A stretch of 64,000 nucleotides of DNA from Voacanga thouarsii (lineage: Eukaryota; Streptophyta; Magnoliopsida; Gentianales; Apocynaceae). Under the pieces are notes generated by a model. That model was not told the DNA's origin and ran no database searches. It saw only the letters and a program-made list of their open reading frames with translations. The position numbers and the translations under genes were made by a program. Each line of letters starts with the position of its first letter. Position 1 is the stretch's first letter. This document shows, in pieces, positions 24,135 to 36,387 of this stretch. The DNA lies in NCBI GenBank assembly GCA_026120185.1, contig JANUWF010001783.1, forward strand, positions 8,613,501 to 8,677,500. Reading direction: 5' to 3'.

Positions 24135-24538
24135 CTGTAAAGAGAGTAGTATTCTTGTGTAAATGCAACAGACCTGGCCCTCATATTGGGTTTGATGATT
24201 TTCATTCTTTCAATTTTCGTGCAATTCTTCATCTGTTCGTGAATTCAATTTGAGAAGAAATAAATGCAATTAAACTTGTTGATGATAGCATTGTCATTAT
24301 AGCTAAGTCTTAAGGTTTTAATATTAGTCACGTGAATATCCAAATACCCTTTCTATAATCTCAGATGTTAGAATACTGTTGGCTTTTATTGCTAAAAAAA
24401 AAAAAGAATGAATATGGATTAAAATATTTCAAGGCATAAGAAAAAAAGAAAAGAAAAGAAAGGTTGGTGAGAAGTGAAGCATATTATATCTTCTGAAGAA
24501 TTATGATATATTATATAGCTAACTAACATTTGATATAT
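24135..24538. other. 3' flank of the PX gene
   Basis: Likely 3' UTR followed by AT-rich spacer with A-rich runs (24394-24405, 24443-24465). The exact polyadenylation site cannot be fixed from sequence. No gene seen. Confidence 0.5.
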
Positions 24539-24664
24539 GCATAAGAAGAATTTTATAATATATACCTATACCAGCACAATGCATAAGAAGGATAGAATAA
24601 GATATAACTATATCATCACAATATATAAGATGAATATAATATTATATAGTTATATCATCACAAG
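24539..24664. repeat. Minisatellite, three 42-bp units
   Basis: Units at 24539-24580, 24581-24622 and 24623-24664 follow the plan (gc)ataagaag, an A/T middle, then atatcatcacaa or a close variant. Units 2 and 3 share ctatatcatcacaa-like ends; unit 1 is the most diverged (ccagcacaat). A fourth, weaker copy may precede it. Confidence 0.75.
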
Positions 24665-25189
24665 AATACATTTAGAACGGTGAAAGTTGAGCTGCTAGTG
24701 AAAAAAAAAAACATATTAGACGAGGAAACTTAAAGGATTAGCCGCATGAGGCGGTGGCTACAGGTGTTAGGGAATTCTGCAGGAAATAAAACCAAAGAAA
24801 AGAAAGAATAGGAAAAGGAATTCCAGCCAACTTCAAGCTTTAGAAAAGGTTCTCAAATTTAGGTAAAATCTCTCTCTTTAATTAAAAGTGTTCTATGCAT
24901 GCATAAAGAAGATTATTGTGATAAAGAACGTTGGTGATTGAATGGGGATGAGTCCCTCATGCTTCTAAAATTTATGAATTTAAAGGTATTTGAACATGAA
25001 CATTTCAAAGTATTTTTCAACAATAAGCTTCGCAAGATTTTCAAAAACACATGATATTCCTCAACGCGATTATCTTTCAATATCTCAAAAAAAAGCCAAA
25101 GTTGGCAATACCTTTATAGCAAACCAAACTCTACAAAGAAATAATTATGCACCCAATAAAAACCATTTCTCTTATGCTCAGACTTGAGC

Positions 25190-26165
25190 AAGTGATTCAG
25201 TGAAGACATTCAGTACTTAGCGGGGTTTTTGATTACTATACTAGTTTGCATTAGAGATAGATGAACTTATAAAACCTGATCAGTTCTGGGAATCATCTTA
25301 CTCCAAACGTAGCGACAGGATATGGGATTAGCCATCCCTAGCTAGTTGTTTGAAACCCTAGCTTAGACTGATAGATGTTTATGGGTTGTTCACACAATGT
25401 TGGATGGGGACACTTGGCGTGTTCAATCCCTTGTCACCCATAGAAGACGGGGGGTAGGGTCCTCGTGCTTAAGGTGGTAAGTAAAAGATCTCTAAGAGTG
25501 AGGTAAGATGCATTATAGCTCTTACCGCTCCGGCATAATGCTATTGAGTGCAAAAACATTTTAAACAATGCACAACAATACCAGATAGCCAAAGGCGAAG
25601 TCCTTTTAGGACTTTGCACGTAGGTCGAGCTTCTAAAAGAGGAGTGCCTGCTTTCTTTGAACTAGGGGGCAAATTTTGAAGCATATATAGCATAGTTCCA
25701 CCAAAGGAAAACTTACATATATTTTCGCTACGTTACAAGTGCAAGTTTTAGCATTTTCTCTTAGCAATTAAGTGTTAAACGCTCTATTTACTTTTACAGC
25801 AAAACACTAGCACACACGGGACTCATTGAGTTTACACTCACACATTTGTTAAATTCTGTATTTTAGGTCTTTAAACAGAGTGACAGCATATCACAGAAGT
25901 GGACCGTCTTTTGAAATGATAGCTTTTAGAGTTATGAAAATAGTCAAACGATGTAGTACTTTTGTAGATGTACATGATATGTACTTTGGTTTGTAATAGT
26001 TTATTAACCCTATGGACTTGTATAAAAAAAATTTGGAGTTAAAAATTGTTTATTTTAGCTTTCAATACGTTATAAAGATCATTGTTTGGCAGATCTGATG
26101 GGGCGACATCCAAAAATTTTAGATTTTACAAGTTTATTACATTCAGGGAAATAGGGGTGTTACAA
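25190..26165 (+). mobile_element. Gypsy-type LTR remnant
   Basis: Non-coding sequence whose end (ggggtgttaca, 26155-26165) and inner block (gggactcattgagtttacac, near 25,819-25,838) resemble Ty3/gypsy LTRs and parallel the LTR at 7969-9386. The left boundary is a guess; it may begin as far left as about 24,770. No internal coding region or target duplication was found. Confidence 0.4.
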
Positions 26166-27160
26166 GTATTGCTTCTTGTCTTTGTAAACTGCACCTGATT
26201 AGCTCTGGAGGGATCTCCTCAAAGAACTTGGCCAACTCAATCTTTCACGTTTATTGTTGGTTTTAACTCTCTTTTCTCTAAGATTTCAAATTTATGATGG
26301 CACGTTATGATTAACGAAAGTCTATGATCAACAGAGATTCCTTACGAGCTACTTTAGAAGGAGAGTTACAGGAGTTTCTTTATTGCATTATAGTATGATT
26401 CCTTATAAGCAGCTTTTGAACGAGAGTTATTATAAGCAAGAGAGATTCTTGAAAATGTGATATTATTCTTTATGGTTTACTTTAGAACAAAGAAAGCTAT
26501 AATCATCCGGAGAGATACTTGAAGATTAAGGAAGGGAATGAGTACGCAGAAATTAGTTGCAGTAGAGGAAGTAAATAGACGCTGATAAAGCATAAAATCA
26601 GTGAGAATGCAAACAAAAGGAGGGTGGATGGGGAGTGGGGTTCTCCTTCCTTGTTGTGGAATTCAGCCAAGTTCAACCAGTATCTGCCAAAATTCGCATG
26701 GAAAGTTGCTTCATTGGCTTGATCACAGCTCAAAAACTATGCAGGGAAACTTTAACTGGCCAGTGACCAATTTCTAAACTTTAAACCAATGCTCATCATC
26801 CAGTATTCATATATGTCTTCAACCGTCTTCGTCCTGAATGTGTATTCCCTGTTGATTCCATTCTTTACTTATCTTCTCTCACCCTTTGTTAAAATTCAAG
26901 TTTAATTGTTTTATTCTGTCTTTCTAGTTTAAGGATTTGTTTTAACTGCTAAAAGTTTTCTATTTGTTTCCACCATATGCCAATCACCTTCAAAACTTTT
27001 GTAGAACTTTTCGAATTATCGGCAGGAGGAGTTTGTCCATATGAGTATTCAAATTATGTATTTTTCTGCAGTCTTCGCGTGAAATGAAGCTCAAGATATT
27101 TATGCATTGCGTAGTTAAGGTTTATTTGAGAAGTTCGAGACTGGAAAGGCACAAGTTACC
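26166..27160. other. Upstream region of the DUF21 pseudogene
   Basis: No ORF is supported. Degenerate repeats of gattcctta(c/t) and actttagaa(g/c) blocks occur at 26,335-26,500. The last part probably holds the promoter and a 5'UTR intron ending ttttctgcag near 27,071, before the ATG at 27,161. Confidence 0.45.
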
Positions 27161-27865
27161 ATGAATTTTGATTCAGAGGATTTTCATGGAAGGAAGTATT
27201 ACAAGTGCTGTGGATCAGAGTTCTTCATTCAAATCATAGAAGTCATTTTGTTTGTGTTGTTTGCTGGATTGATGAGTGGACTTACACTAGGTTATATGTC
27301 GATGAACCATATGGATCTTGAAGTCCTTGTCAAGTCTGGTTTGCCTAAGCAGAGTCTTTTCGCCTGTATGTCCTTTCCTTTTCTCTTTACTTCTTTGATT
27401 GCATTCCCTTAAGTCATGATACCGAGTGAACTTGAAATGCATTGCTATCTGCCCTTTGGATATTATTATGCATTTGCACCTGCTTTTGTTTCTAGTATCA
27501 GATTTTATTAATTCTAATCGAATTTAAATGACTCATTTTGCTCATTCTCGTTTTTTGCTCCTATGTTCTAACTGATCTGTAAAAACAAAATTGGCCCCCA
27601 TGCATCCTTGGCTCTCCTGCTGATTCACAATGTTGTTCATCGTGTACCACATGCTAAATTACAAACAAATATATATGAACTAGCAGCTTGAAACATCAAA
27701 CTTCAAATTTCAGAATATATTTTGATATTTCTTTGATAAATTAGGAATATGCATCTGTTCATGTTACTTGACATTCTTGCAGCACTTTGTCTTTAATCAA
27801 GAGACGACATCTATTGCTCGGCACACTTGTAATCTTTGCTGCTGAGGTGAGGTGAATGCAATCGG

Positions 27866-28511
27866 TGTTGGATTGATCAATTAATGGATATAATTATTGA
27901 CTCCAGTAATTGCGATTAGACTAAGAGTGCAGTTACGTTCTTTTAGTGGAGTGGAACGTAATTAATAAATTATTTTTATTGACAAAATAATTTATTGGAG
28001 CTTAGTGTAATTGTATCCGGTCAGGTCCCTTCAGTGGCTCCTAATTATGGGAAAATAATAAATTATAATTTTTTTATAATTTATTAATGAAAATTGCAGG
28101 AAACCAAATATCGTATTTTAGATGGAATAGGATAAGTGGAAATAGTTGTATTCAACTATACTTTTCTTATTCTATCAGGATTTGTATTATAAGATAGAGT
28201 CCAATATACATATTGGGAGATAACTATTTTTCAGAGAGACGTGAGAATCATCGTTGTTGTTCTCTGAGTTTTTCTCTCAGTTTTTGTGTGAGTCCACCCT
28301 CAACAAAGAGAGAAACAAAATACGATTAGCAATTTTCTGGTCCAAGGAGATTATATTGAAGAAGACTTTGGGGTCTGGAGCATTACCAGAAGGCCAAAGA
28401 CTTCAAGAATCGTATTGGTGGAGACGATATCTACAAATGTATGATTCGTTTTACATATTCTCGAGATTTAATCTAGTTGGCACATAAGTATGTCGATCCT
28501 ATTAGCTATCA
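27866..28511 (+). mobile_element. Solo LTR in intron 2 of the DUF21 gene
   Basis: It starts TGTTGGATTGATC and ends GCTATCA (expected ...AACA), 646 bp. It is flanked by ATCGG on the left and ATCTG on the right, a 5-bp target duplication with one mismatch. It is the same family as the LTRs at 29378-30013 and 36388-37034 but in the opposite, sense orientation. It begins only 19 bp after the exon 2 boundary at 27846. Confidence 0.85.
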
Positions 28512-29216
28512 ATCTGCGCTCGTGACAATCTGCAATCTATTGCAGCTACTTAGCCCAGAATTTTCCTTTTCTTTAGTGTTGCAGTTTCCGTTTTTCAGGC
28601 ACTTCCTATATTTATTCGTCACTGGGTTCTAGAAACAGCTACAATCCTTATTTCGATAGCACTAATTCTCATCTTTTCTGAGGTAAGCTCCAACAAAGAT
28701 ATTGCTTGTGCGTATTCAACTAGAAACTAGACATGTTAAATTTAATCCCCAAGAGGAGAGGACAAGTTCACGTAAAATTCTTGAGCTTGCTTGTTTTGGT
28801 TCATCAAGGAAGAAAGGGAAAAATTTATTCATGGTTGTTTTGGCAATCTAACACTATAGCAAGTATTGCATTTCTCTTTCTCTTCCTTCTATCCTTTAAT
28901 GGATATCTTTTTCTTCATGAATTTCGAAGAGAAAGGACTGAAAAGAGAAATACTCAAAATACTCTCCTTTAAGAAATTAAAAAAACGCATAAAAAGAAGA
29001 GCATGAACTTCAATAAATTTGTTATACTTTTTTTATGCAACAGCTATATCACTTGATTGTTTTCATCGAAAAAAATGTGAATGCAGATTATACCACACTC
29101 TATTTGCCCGCGATTTAGCTTGGTGATTGGTTCTGCAATGTCCCCTGCTATTCGTATCCTAGTTTGGATTTGCTTTCCTGTTGCGTATCCTATTAGCAAG
29201 GTGCTATCTTTTAGAC

Positions 29217-29331
29217 AAGAAATGTAATACTGTCTGCAGTTAATTTTCGTGCTTATTTTGTCCAAGAAATGTAATACTGTCTGCAGTTAATTTTCGTGCT
29301 TATTTTGTCCAAGAAATGTAATACTGTCCAC
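29217..29331. repeat. 47-bp tandem repeat, about 2.5 copies, in intron 4
   Basis: Units start at 29217, 29264 and 29311, each with aagaaatgtaatactgtc; the third is partial. A single related unit also occurs right of the Copia element, at 37,037-37,080. Confidence 0.85.
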
Positions 29332-29377
29332 CTGAGTAAAAAGTTCGTTTCATCAATGGTTCTCTTGATATCATATC

Positions 29378-30013
29378 TATTAGTTAATATGATCGATATA
29401 TTTATGTGTCAACTAGATAAACTTTGAGAAAATGTAAAAATAAATCATACCTTTGTAGATATCGTCTTCACCAATATGATTCTTGAAGTATTTGGCCTTC
29501 TAGCAATACTCAAGACCCCAAACCTTCTTCAATGTAATCTTCCCGAACCAGAAAATTGCTAATCGTATTTTGTTTCTCTCTTTATCGAGGGTGGAATTAC
29601 ACAAAAAACTGAAAGAAAAAACTTTGAGAACAACAACTATGTTTTTTACATATCACGAAAATAGAGTTATATCCTAATATGTATATTAGACTCTACCTCA
29701 AAATATGAATCCTGATAGAATAAGAAAAGTATAGTTGTGTACAACTATTTTCACTTATCCTATTCCATCTCAATTACGATTTTTGGTTTCTTACAATTTT
29801 CATTAATAAATTATAATTTATTATTGTCCCATAATTAGGAGCCACTGAAGGGACCTGACCAGATACAATTAGACTAAGTTTCAGTAAGTTATTTTGTCAA
29901 TAAAAATAATTTATTAATTACGTTCTACTCCACTAAAAGAACGTAATTACACTCTTAGTCTAATCGCAATTACTAGAGTCAATAATTATATCCAATGATT
30001 GATCGATCCAACA
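29378..30013 (-). repeat. 3' LTR of the 29.4-37.0 kb Copia
   Basis: On the minus strand it runs from TGTTGGATCGATC at 30013 to a mutated end at 29378 (TATTAG on plus, where TGTTAG is seen in the other LTR). It is 636 bp and visibly diverged from its partner at 36388-37034, including a missing block near 36,826-36,838. Confidence 0.85.
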
Positions 30014-30769
30014 AATTATCCCCGTCGATCAATATAATACTTTGAATGAGACAATATGACCACATTGCCCCTCATTCAAATCCTCAATTCTCATATTCAA
30101 TTTGACAGTACCATGTGACCACGTCACTCTTACAAATCGAATTCAATAGACATTATTGAATTATTGAGCTTAGATTTAACTGTCCATTAGAAGAACTCAT
30201 GAGGAAATGATCTTGCCTATTAAAGGTGATGGATTCCATATTGCATAACAATTATTTCATATTTATTTCACTTTAATTCCCAAAATACCGAGATATTGAT
30301 TATTAAGTTAATCTCACTCTTCAACAACTCAAGAAACTTCAAGTTAGTAAATATAAATAATTGTTTGCTCAAGATTAAGGTATTATGTACGATCATCTTT
30401 TAATATTTTATTTGCGTGGTCTATTCCACAAATAATTATTGATGGTCCATCCAATATATCAAATATATATCCTTAATTTTATTACTAAAGTCAAAGACAG
30501 ACTTCAATAAAATTAAGACGATCTCTCCAAAATAAATTGTCCAAATTTATTTTAGATCGCGGATAATTTATTTCGAATTAAATTATAAATCAAATCTTTC
30601 TATGTTTAATAAATAAACACTTGATTTATAATATCTAAATAATTCGTGGACAAAACAAGCTCATACATAATTCATACATATAAATATATAAAGACATATT
30701 TTATTTAATTTCAAAATACAAACATTGTATTTACTCGATGGACATATCTAACAAATTCTCCCACTTGTC
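30014..30769 (-). other. Copia 3' untranslated region with a second tract-like motif
   Basis: About 750 bp separate the end of pol from the LTR. Right after the pol stop the minus strand reads acaagtgggagaatttgtta, which looks like a polypurine tract plus LTR start. The LTR match, however, begins only at 30013 beside gacggggataatt. Confidence 0.6.
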
Positions 30770-33406
30770 CTAGAGTAAATGGGACATATCAGAAATACCC
30801 ATACTTTCTATATGACTTCCAAAAACATTTACAGGTAAACTTTTAGTAAAAGGATCAGCAAGATTTTTAGCAGAAGAAATCTTGCACACTTCTACATCTC
30901 CACGTTGAACAATCTCCCTAAGTAGGTGATATTTATGTTCAATGTGTCTACCACGCTGATAGCTGCGTAGTTCTTTTGCATTTGCCACTGCACCACTATT
31001 GTTACAGTACAAACTAATGGCTTGAAATGCAGAAGGAACCACTTCAAGTTCTATCAAGAACTTCTTCAACCATACTGCCTCTTTAGCTGCTTCACAAGCT
31101 GCCACATATTCAGCTTCCATTGTAAAGTCAGCAATATAAGATTGTTTGATACTTCTCCACACAACTGCACCACCATCTAAGGTGAAAACAAAACCTGAGG
31201 TGGACTTGCGAAGATCTCTATCAGCCTGAAAATCAGAATCAGTGTAACCTATAGGCACCAATTCTGGAGCTGAGTAAACTAGCATATATCCTCGAGTTCT
31301 GCGAAGATACTTGAATATATGCTTGACTGCTGTCCAGTGTTCTGGTCCTAGGTTTGACTGATATCTACTGACCATCCCAATAGCATGACAAATGTTTGGA
31401 TGAGTACAAAACATAGCATACATGGGACTTCCTACAACTGATGTATAAGGAACTTGTTTCATGTACTCAATTTCATTAGGAGTTTAGGACTATGCTTCTG
31501 AGATAACTGAATTCCATATCTGAAAGGCAATTGACATTTCTTGGAATTTTGCATAGAAAATCTCATCAGTAGTTTGTTAATATATGAAGCTTGGGATAAG
31601 GTTATTTGTCTATTCTTTCTATCTCGAAGGATCTGAATGCCCAGAACATATCTTGCTTCTCCCAAGTTCTTCATATCAAATTGTTTACCTAACCAACTTT
31701 TCACCAATGTTAATGTTCTTACATCATTTTCAATGAGAAGGATGTCATCAATATACAATATGAGAAAAATCACTTTACCATCTATAATTCTCTTATAAAC
31801 ACAAGGCTCATCAGGATGCTTATTAAAACCATAAGTTTTAATGGTTTGATCAAACCTGAAATTCCAATATCTAGACGCTTATTTAAGCTCATAAATGGAC
31901 CTATTCAACTTACAAACTTTTTGTTCTTGACCCTCTTGGATAAAACCATCTGGTTGTACTATGTAGATACATTCGTCAAGATTTCCATTAAGGAAAGTTG
32001 TCTTGACGTCCATTTGTCATACTTCATAGTCGAAATGAGCTGCAATGGATAGGAGGATTCTTATAGACTTTAGCATGGCCACAAGCGAAAAGGCTTCCTC
32101 ATAATCAATACCTTCTCGTTGAGTATAACCCTTAGCAACCAATCTGGCTTTGAAAGTTTCCACTTTCCCATCTACTCCTCTCTTTCTTTTGTAGACTCAT
32201 TTGCACCCAATAGGTTTTACCCCATTAGGCAGGTCCACAAGTTCTCAGACAGAGTTAGTGTATATGGATTTTATTTTTGAATCCATTGCACTCTTTCAAT
32301 GGTCTGCGTCTATGTTCTCTACAGCTTCTTTATACGTAGTGGGATCCTTTTCTTCCTCAAAAGAGATTGCTTGAAAAGCTTCCCCATAGAGTAAGTATCT
32401 AGAGGGATGCCGAATAACTCTCCCACTATATCTAAGCTGTGGAGGATCTTGGATGATTGGACTTTCCTCCTCCCCGTTGACTAGAACTAGATCTGCTGAT
32501 TCCTCAACGACTGGATTTTGAACAGGGCAGGAGGTTCTTTCACTCTATGTACCGAAGAGCCAGTGGGTATAGAAGGTGTAACATCTATTTCTCTCCCACT
32601 GGAATTTGGCATGTTAAGTGGCATAGATATAAATCCTCCACGTGAATCTTGAATATGAGTTTCTGTAACCATTTGCTTGAGATTATCTCCATTGGTTTCT
32701 TCTAAAAGAACCCTACTCTGAGATCCTCGTTCTTTTATATACTTGTCCTCTAAGAAAATTGCATTTGTTCTTACAAATATTTTCTTATCTTGAGGACTAT
32801 AGAAATAGTATCCCCTTGTTCCTTCTGGATACCCAACAAACAAATATAAATTTAATCGTGATTCCATCTTATCTATCTTTCCCTTTAGCATATATGCAGG
32901 ACAACCCCAAATACAGATATGTGTCAAATTAGGCTTCCGCCCATTCCACAATTCCAATGGAGTCTTAGGGATAGACTTTGATAGAACCATATTCAATATA
33001 TATGTCACAGTTTGTATAGTATATCCCCAAAAGGATGTACTGAGTGTAGAGAAGCCTAGCATTGGTCTGACCATGTCTAATAAGGTCATGTTTATCCTTT
33101 TTGCCACTCTATTTGTTGAGGAGTGCCAGGTGCATTTAGTTGGGATAAAATCTCATTTTCTGACAAGTAAGATTTAAAGTCATGGGATAGATATTCTCCA
33201 CCTCGATCTGATTGAAGTGTCTTAATATTTTTTCCTAACTGTTTTTCAGTTTCAGCTTTAAATTCTTTGAATTTTTCTAAGGCATCAGACTTATGAGTCA
33301 TTAGGTAAACATAGACATATCTTGAGTAATCATCCGTAAAAGTAATGAAATACTCATACCCACCTCTAGTTTGGACACTAATTGGTCCGCACACGTTAGA
33401 GTGCAC
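30770..33406 (-). pseudogene. Copia integrase, reverse transcriptase and RNase H, broken
   Basis: Reading leftward: integrase core (33092-33406, FTDDYSRYVYVYL and QSDRGGEYL) and its C-terminal part (32487-33107, LELWNGRKPNLTHI; the frame changes at their overlap). Next comes reverse transcriptase, damaged between about 31,780 and 32,480, with the catalytic FLILYIDDILLIEND at 31,720-31,770. RNase H follows (30770-31462: GYTDSDFQADRDLRKSTSG, then HIEHKYHLLREIV). Breaks include frameshifts near 33,100 and 31,460 and several stops in the first half of the reverse transcriptase. All expected Copia pol domains are present in the right order, but no intact polyprotein remains. Confidence 0.88.
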
Positions 33407-34860
33407 TAATTCTAAGATTTCCTTTACTCTATTTCCTTTAGAAGGAAATGATCTTTTAGCTATTTTACCTTCTAAACAAGATTCGCAAACTTAAAAAGGT
33501 AATTTTAAGTCACTTAAAGGACCTTCTTTTACAAGTTTTTGAATCCTATTTAGATTAATGTGACCAAGTCTAAGATGCCATAAGAGGTCTCATTAGTAGG
33601 AGATAATTTAATGCGTTTGTTAGTTTCAGTATGATATAAAGAATTGTTAGTACGTTTCAAAACATACAGATCATTATTTAAATATCCACGATATATCAAA
33701 GAGTTATTTAAAAATATCTCTACTGAAAATTTATAAAATTTAATAGAATATTTTGTTTAAATAACAAAGAAACCGAAATCAAATTTCGATAAATGTCGGG
33801 AACATAATAACAATCTTTCAAAACCAAATGTTTATTATCAAAATAATGATAAACATCTCCAACGGCTCTTACAGATATCACTGATCCTGTGCCAACCCTT
33901 AGAGTATGCTCTCCTTCATTGAGATGTCTAATTACTTGGAACCCCTGCAATGAATTGCAAATATGGTTAGTGGCTCCAGAATCTACTATCCAAGTATTTG
34001 TAGAATCAACTACTAAACAAGTTTCAATGTAGGATAACTCACTAGTACCTTGCTTGTGTTTAGCTAAATAATCTGGGCACTGTGTCTTCCACTGTCCCTT
34101 TTGCTTGCAGTGGAAACATTTGCCTTTGGACTTTTCATCCACTTTAGCTTTCTTAGCCTGCTGCTTAGGCCCCATTATTATTATCCTGGTCCTCTTATTT
34201 CCTCATTTGCCTTTAGGCTTGGAAGAGGAAGATCCAGCATGAGTTAGAATAAGAGCGTTGCCACTTCCCACTTTTGGGATAGCCTCGACGCTCTCAAGCT
34301 CCTTCATTAACTTTTTAAGAAGTATATCCATCTTGTTCATATTATAATTAACTTTGAACTGTGAGAACATCTCTGGGAGAGTTTCTAGAGTCATGTCAAC
34401 CTGAGTCTCAGGCTTAATTTCAACCCCTAAGACCTCTGCCACATTGAATTGAGCGATCAATTCTAACATATGATCCCTCACGGGCATTCCAGGTTTCATG
34501 CGCATATTCATTAGGCACCTCATTGCTGCTTGACGGGCCTGATATCCTTTGTACTCAAACATTTGCTGGAGGCTTCTCATGATGTTTGTAGTGGTTGTCA
34601 TGTTCTCATGTTTTTGCTGCAATACATTTGAGATAGATCCCAAAATGTAGCAGCGAGCCATCTCATCAGAACTCAACCACTTATCATAAGCCTCTTTTTG
34701 TTCCTGCGTGGACTGTTCAGTAAGCTTAGCAGGACATGGTTCAGTTGGCACGTATTTAAGCTTCTCAGCAGTGAGTACGATTATGAGGTTCTGTTTCTAA
34801 TCAATAAAATTTTCTCCAACCAATTGGTTCTTTGTTAAAATTTGGGATAAAGTGCTGGAA
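33407..34860 (-). pseudogene. Copia gag, zinc knuckle and protease, broken
   Basis: Gag spans about 34203-34860. Its first part is separated from the rest by a TAG near 34,799 in NFID-stop-KQNL, where the sister element at 1357-2037 has NWKRNL. The main ORF contains DEMARCYILGSISNVLQQKHE. The CCHC knuckle CFHCKQKGQWKTQC (His replaced by Gln) and the protease IVDSGATNHIC lie in the 33720-34175 ORF. GAG-pre-integrase follows, poorly preserved, to 33,407. The nearest relative in the window is the gag at 1357-2037. Confidence 0.85.
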
Positions 34861-35796
34861 GTAATTTTTCTGAAATTAAATAAAATAAAACATACGAGCC
34901 ATTCATCATATCATGATGCATGATCAATATAAAATAGTATGATGCATGATCAATATGATAATATTTTAAGTAGTAATAGAAATTACTATCAAAATATAAC
35001 AACCTAAAACTCTATAGTAACATGTACCTCTATAAGAAATAACAATGTAACTTATAGTTAGGTCAAGATCCACAACCTAAAACTCCAAAGTAATATGCAC
35101 TTATATATGAGATAACAATATAACTTATAGTTCGGCCTGGATCATCCCACTAAAATTAATATATCTTGCATTTAAATGCAATATTAGTTTTAGTATTTTT
35201 AATATTTTGGCTATCATAGACATTATTTAGATATTCTATAAGAAGTCCTTATAATATTTTTGATTTAAGTGTAATCCCTATATTTAATTTTTTTAATTTT
35301 TATATGAAGTTTCCAATCCAATCACATCACTTATAGGGTAATTATGAATGAATTAAACTAAAAAAAAATAAAATTAAATAAAATTAAAACTTGATGCCCA
35401 ATCTAATAACCAATAAAACACAACTTTCCTATAAGGAGACCATTTAAAATGGCACGTAGCAAACGTTAATTTTACTAATGGGCTAATAGGGGAGGCCTAA
35501 GGTTAATTAAAATTATCCATTTCACACTTAATTTTTTTAATTTAAAAAAAATATTATTTTATTTATGCATAACTAAATAGTACCTAGAGCGGTATTAATG
35601 CAAACTATATGGCATGTTAACATGAATGATATATAATTCAACCAAATTAAATAGTAAAAACTATAAAATAAAAATAATTTTATGGCCAATCTAGACTCAA
35701 AATAAAATTACAAAATTACAATTGAAAATCTAATTGGCTAACAAGATAGCCAACCTTCAATCTTCTGCAATATTAATTTGTTGCAAGTCACCATCA

Positions 35797-35872
35797 TAAG
35801 ATCTTCAGTGGTCCAACGGTTAGCACTTGGGGCCTTTACTCATGAAAACAGGGATCAAATCCCATCATGAAA
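35797..35872 (+). other. Degenerate tRNA-like sequence in Copia leader
   Basis: The plus strand reads cagtggtccaacggttagca, very like a D-arm/A-box of Glu/Asp/Gly-type tRNAs. About 30 bases later it has gggatcaaatccc, which folds as a T-arm and fits a B-box. The anticodon stem and the acceptor stem do not pair well, so it is not called a functional tRNA; it may be a tRNA-derived SINE head or a chance match. It is antisense to the element around it. Confidence 0.4.
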
Positions 35873-36370
35873 CTAGTGCGCACTAGCCCAGGCCAGCCCG
35901 CTGGCCCAGTCTGCGCCAGCCCTGTGCTGGTGCAGCCAGGCTGCCTTCAGCGTGCACTGCCAAGCGCTGAACAGAAAGCATTCAAGGAAGATCGTCTGTT
36001 CGTGCAATTGGTCAATGATCTCTCTCCGTCTTCGTTCTTCGTTCACCAAGTTCCCATGCCCAATTACAAGTGGTTTTCGTCTGCCCAGCTTCAATACAAT
36101 CACATTCCTTTTTCTTTTTTTTTTAACATAAAAATAAAATAAATCAAAAGAAAAATCAAAAGGAAAACATGGAGACGTAATCCACCCATTTTATTATAAG
36201 ACTCGATAATATTTATACATATTCACCAAATAAAAAATTATGGCCATAAAATTATTTTGAACAGAATTAATCAAACTATTCACTATGAATATAAATGTAT
36301 TATTCCCACACCGCTTAACTAAATATATGCATAAAAGATTTAATCTTAACACATAAACACATATCAAAAC

Positions 36371-36387
36371 CTGACTCTGATACCAAT
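36371..36387 (-). other. Primer-binding site of the 29.4-37.0 kb Copia
   Basis: On the minus strand ATTGGTATCAGAGTCAGG follows the LTR end directly. The first ten bases match the initiator tRNA-Met site of plant Copia elements. Confidence 0.8.

Larger units (their letters stand above)
34861..36387 (-). other. Leader of the 29.4-37.0 kb Copia
   Basis: A 1.5-kb non-coding leader between primer site and gag. It is AT-rich except for a GC-rich island at about 35,875-35,975 (repeated ccagcc/gctgg words), with a tRNA-like stretch just beside it. Short plus-strand ORFs over the island have no recognisable domain. Confidence 0.6.

Noticed and set aside
30751..30775. LTR boundary at about 30,751 for the 29.4-kb Copia
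   Set aside because: It looks like tract plus LTR start, but comparison with the partner LTR and the solo LTR puts the true end at 30013.
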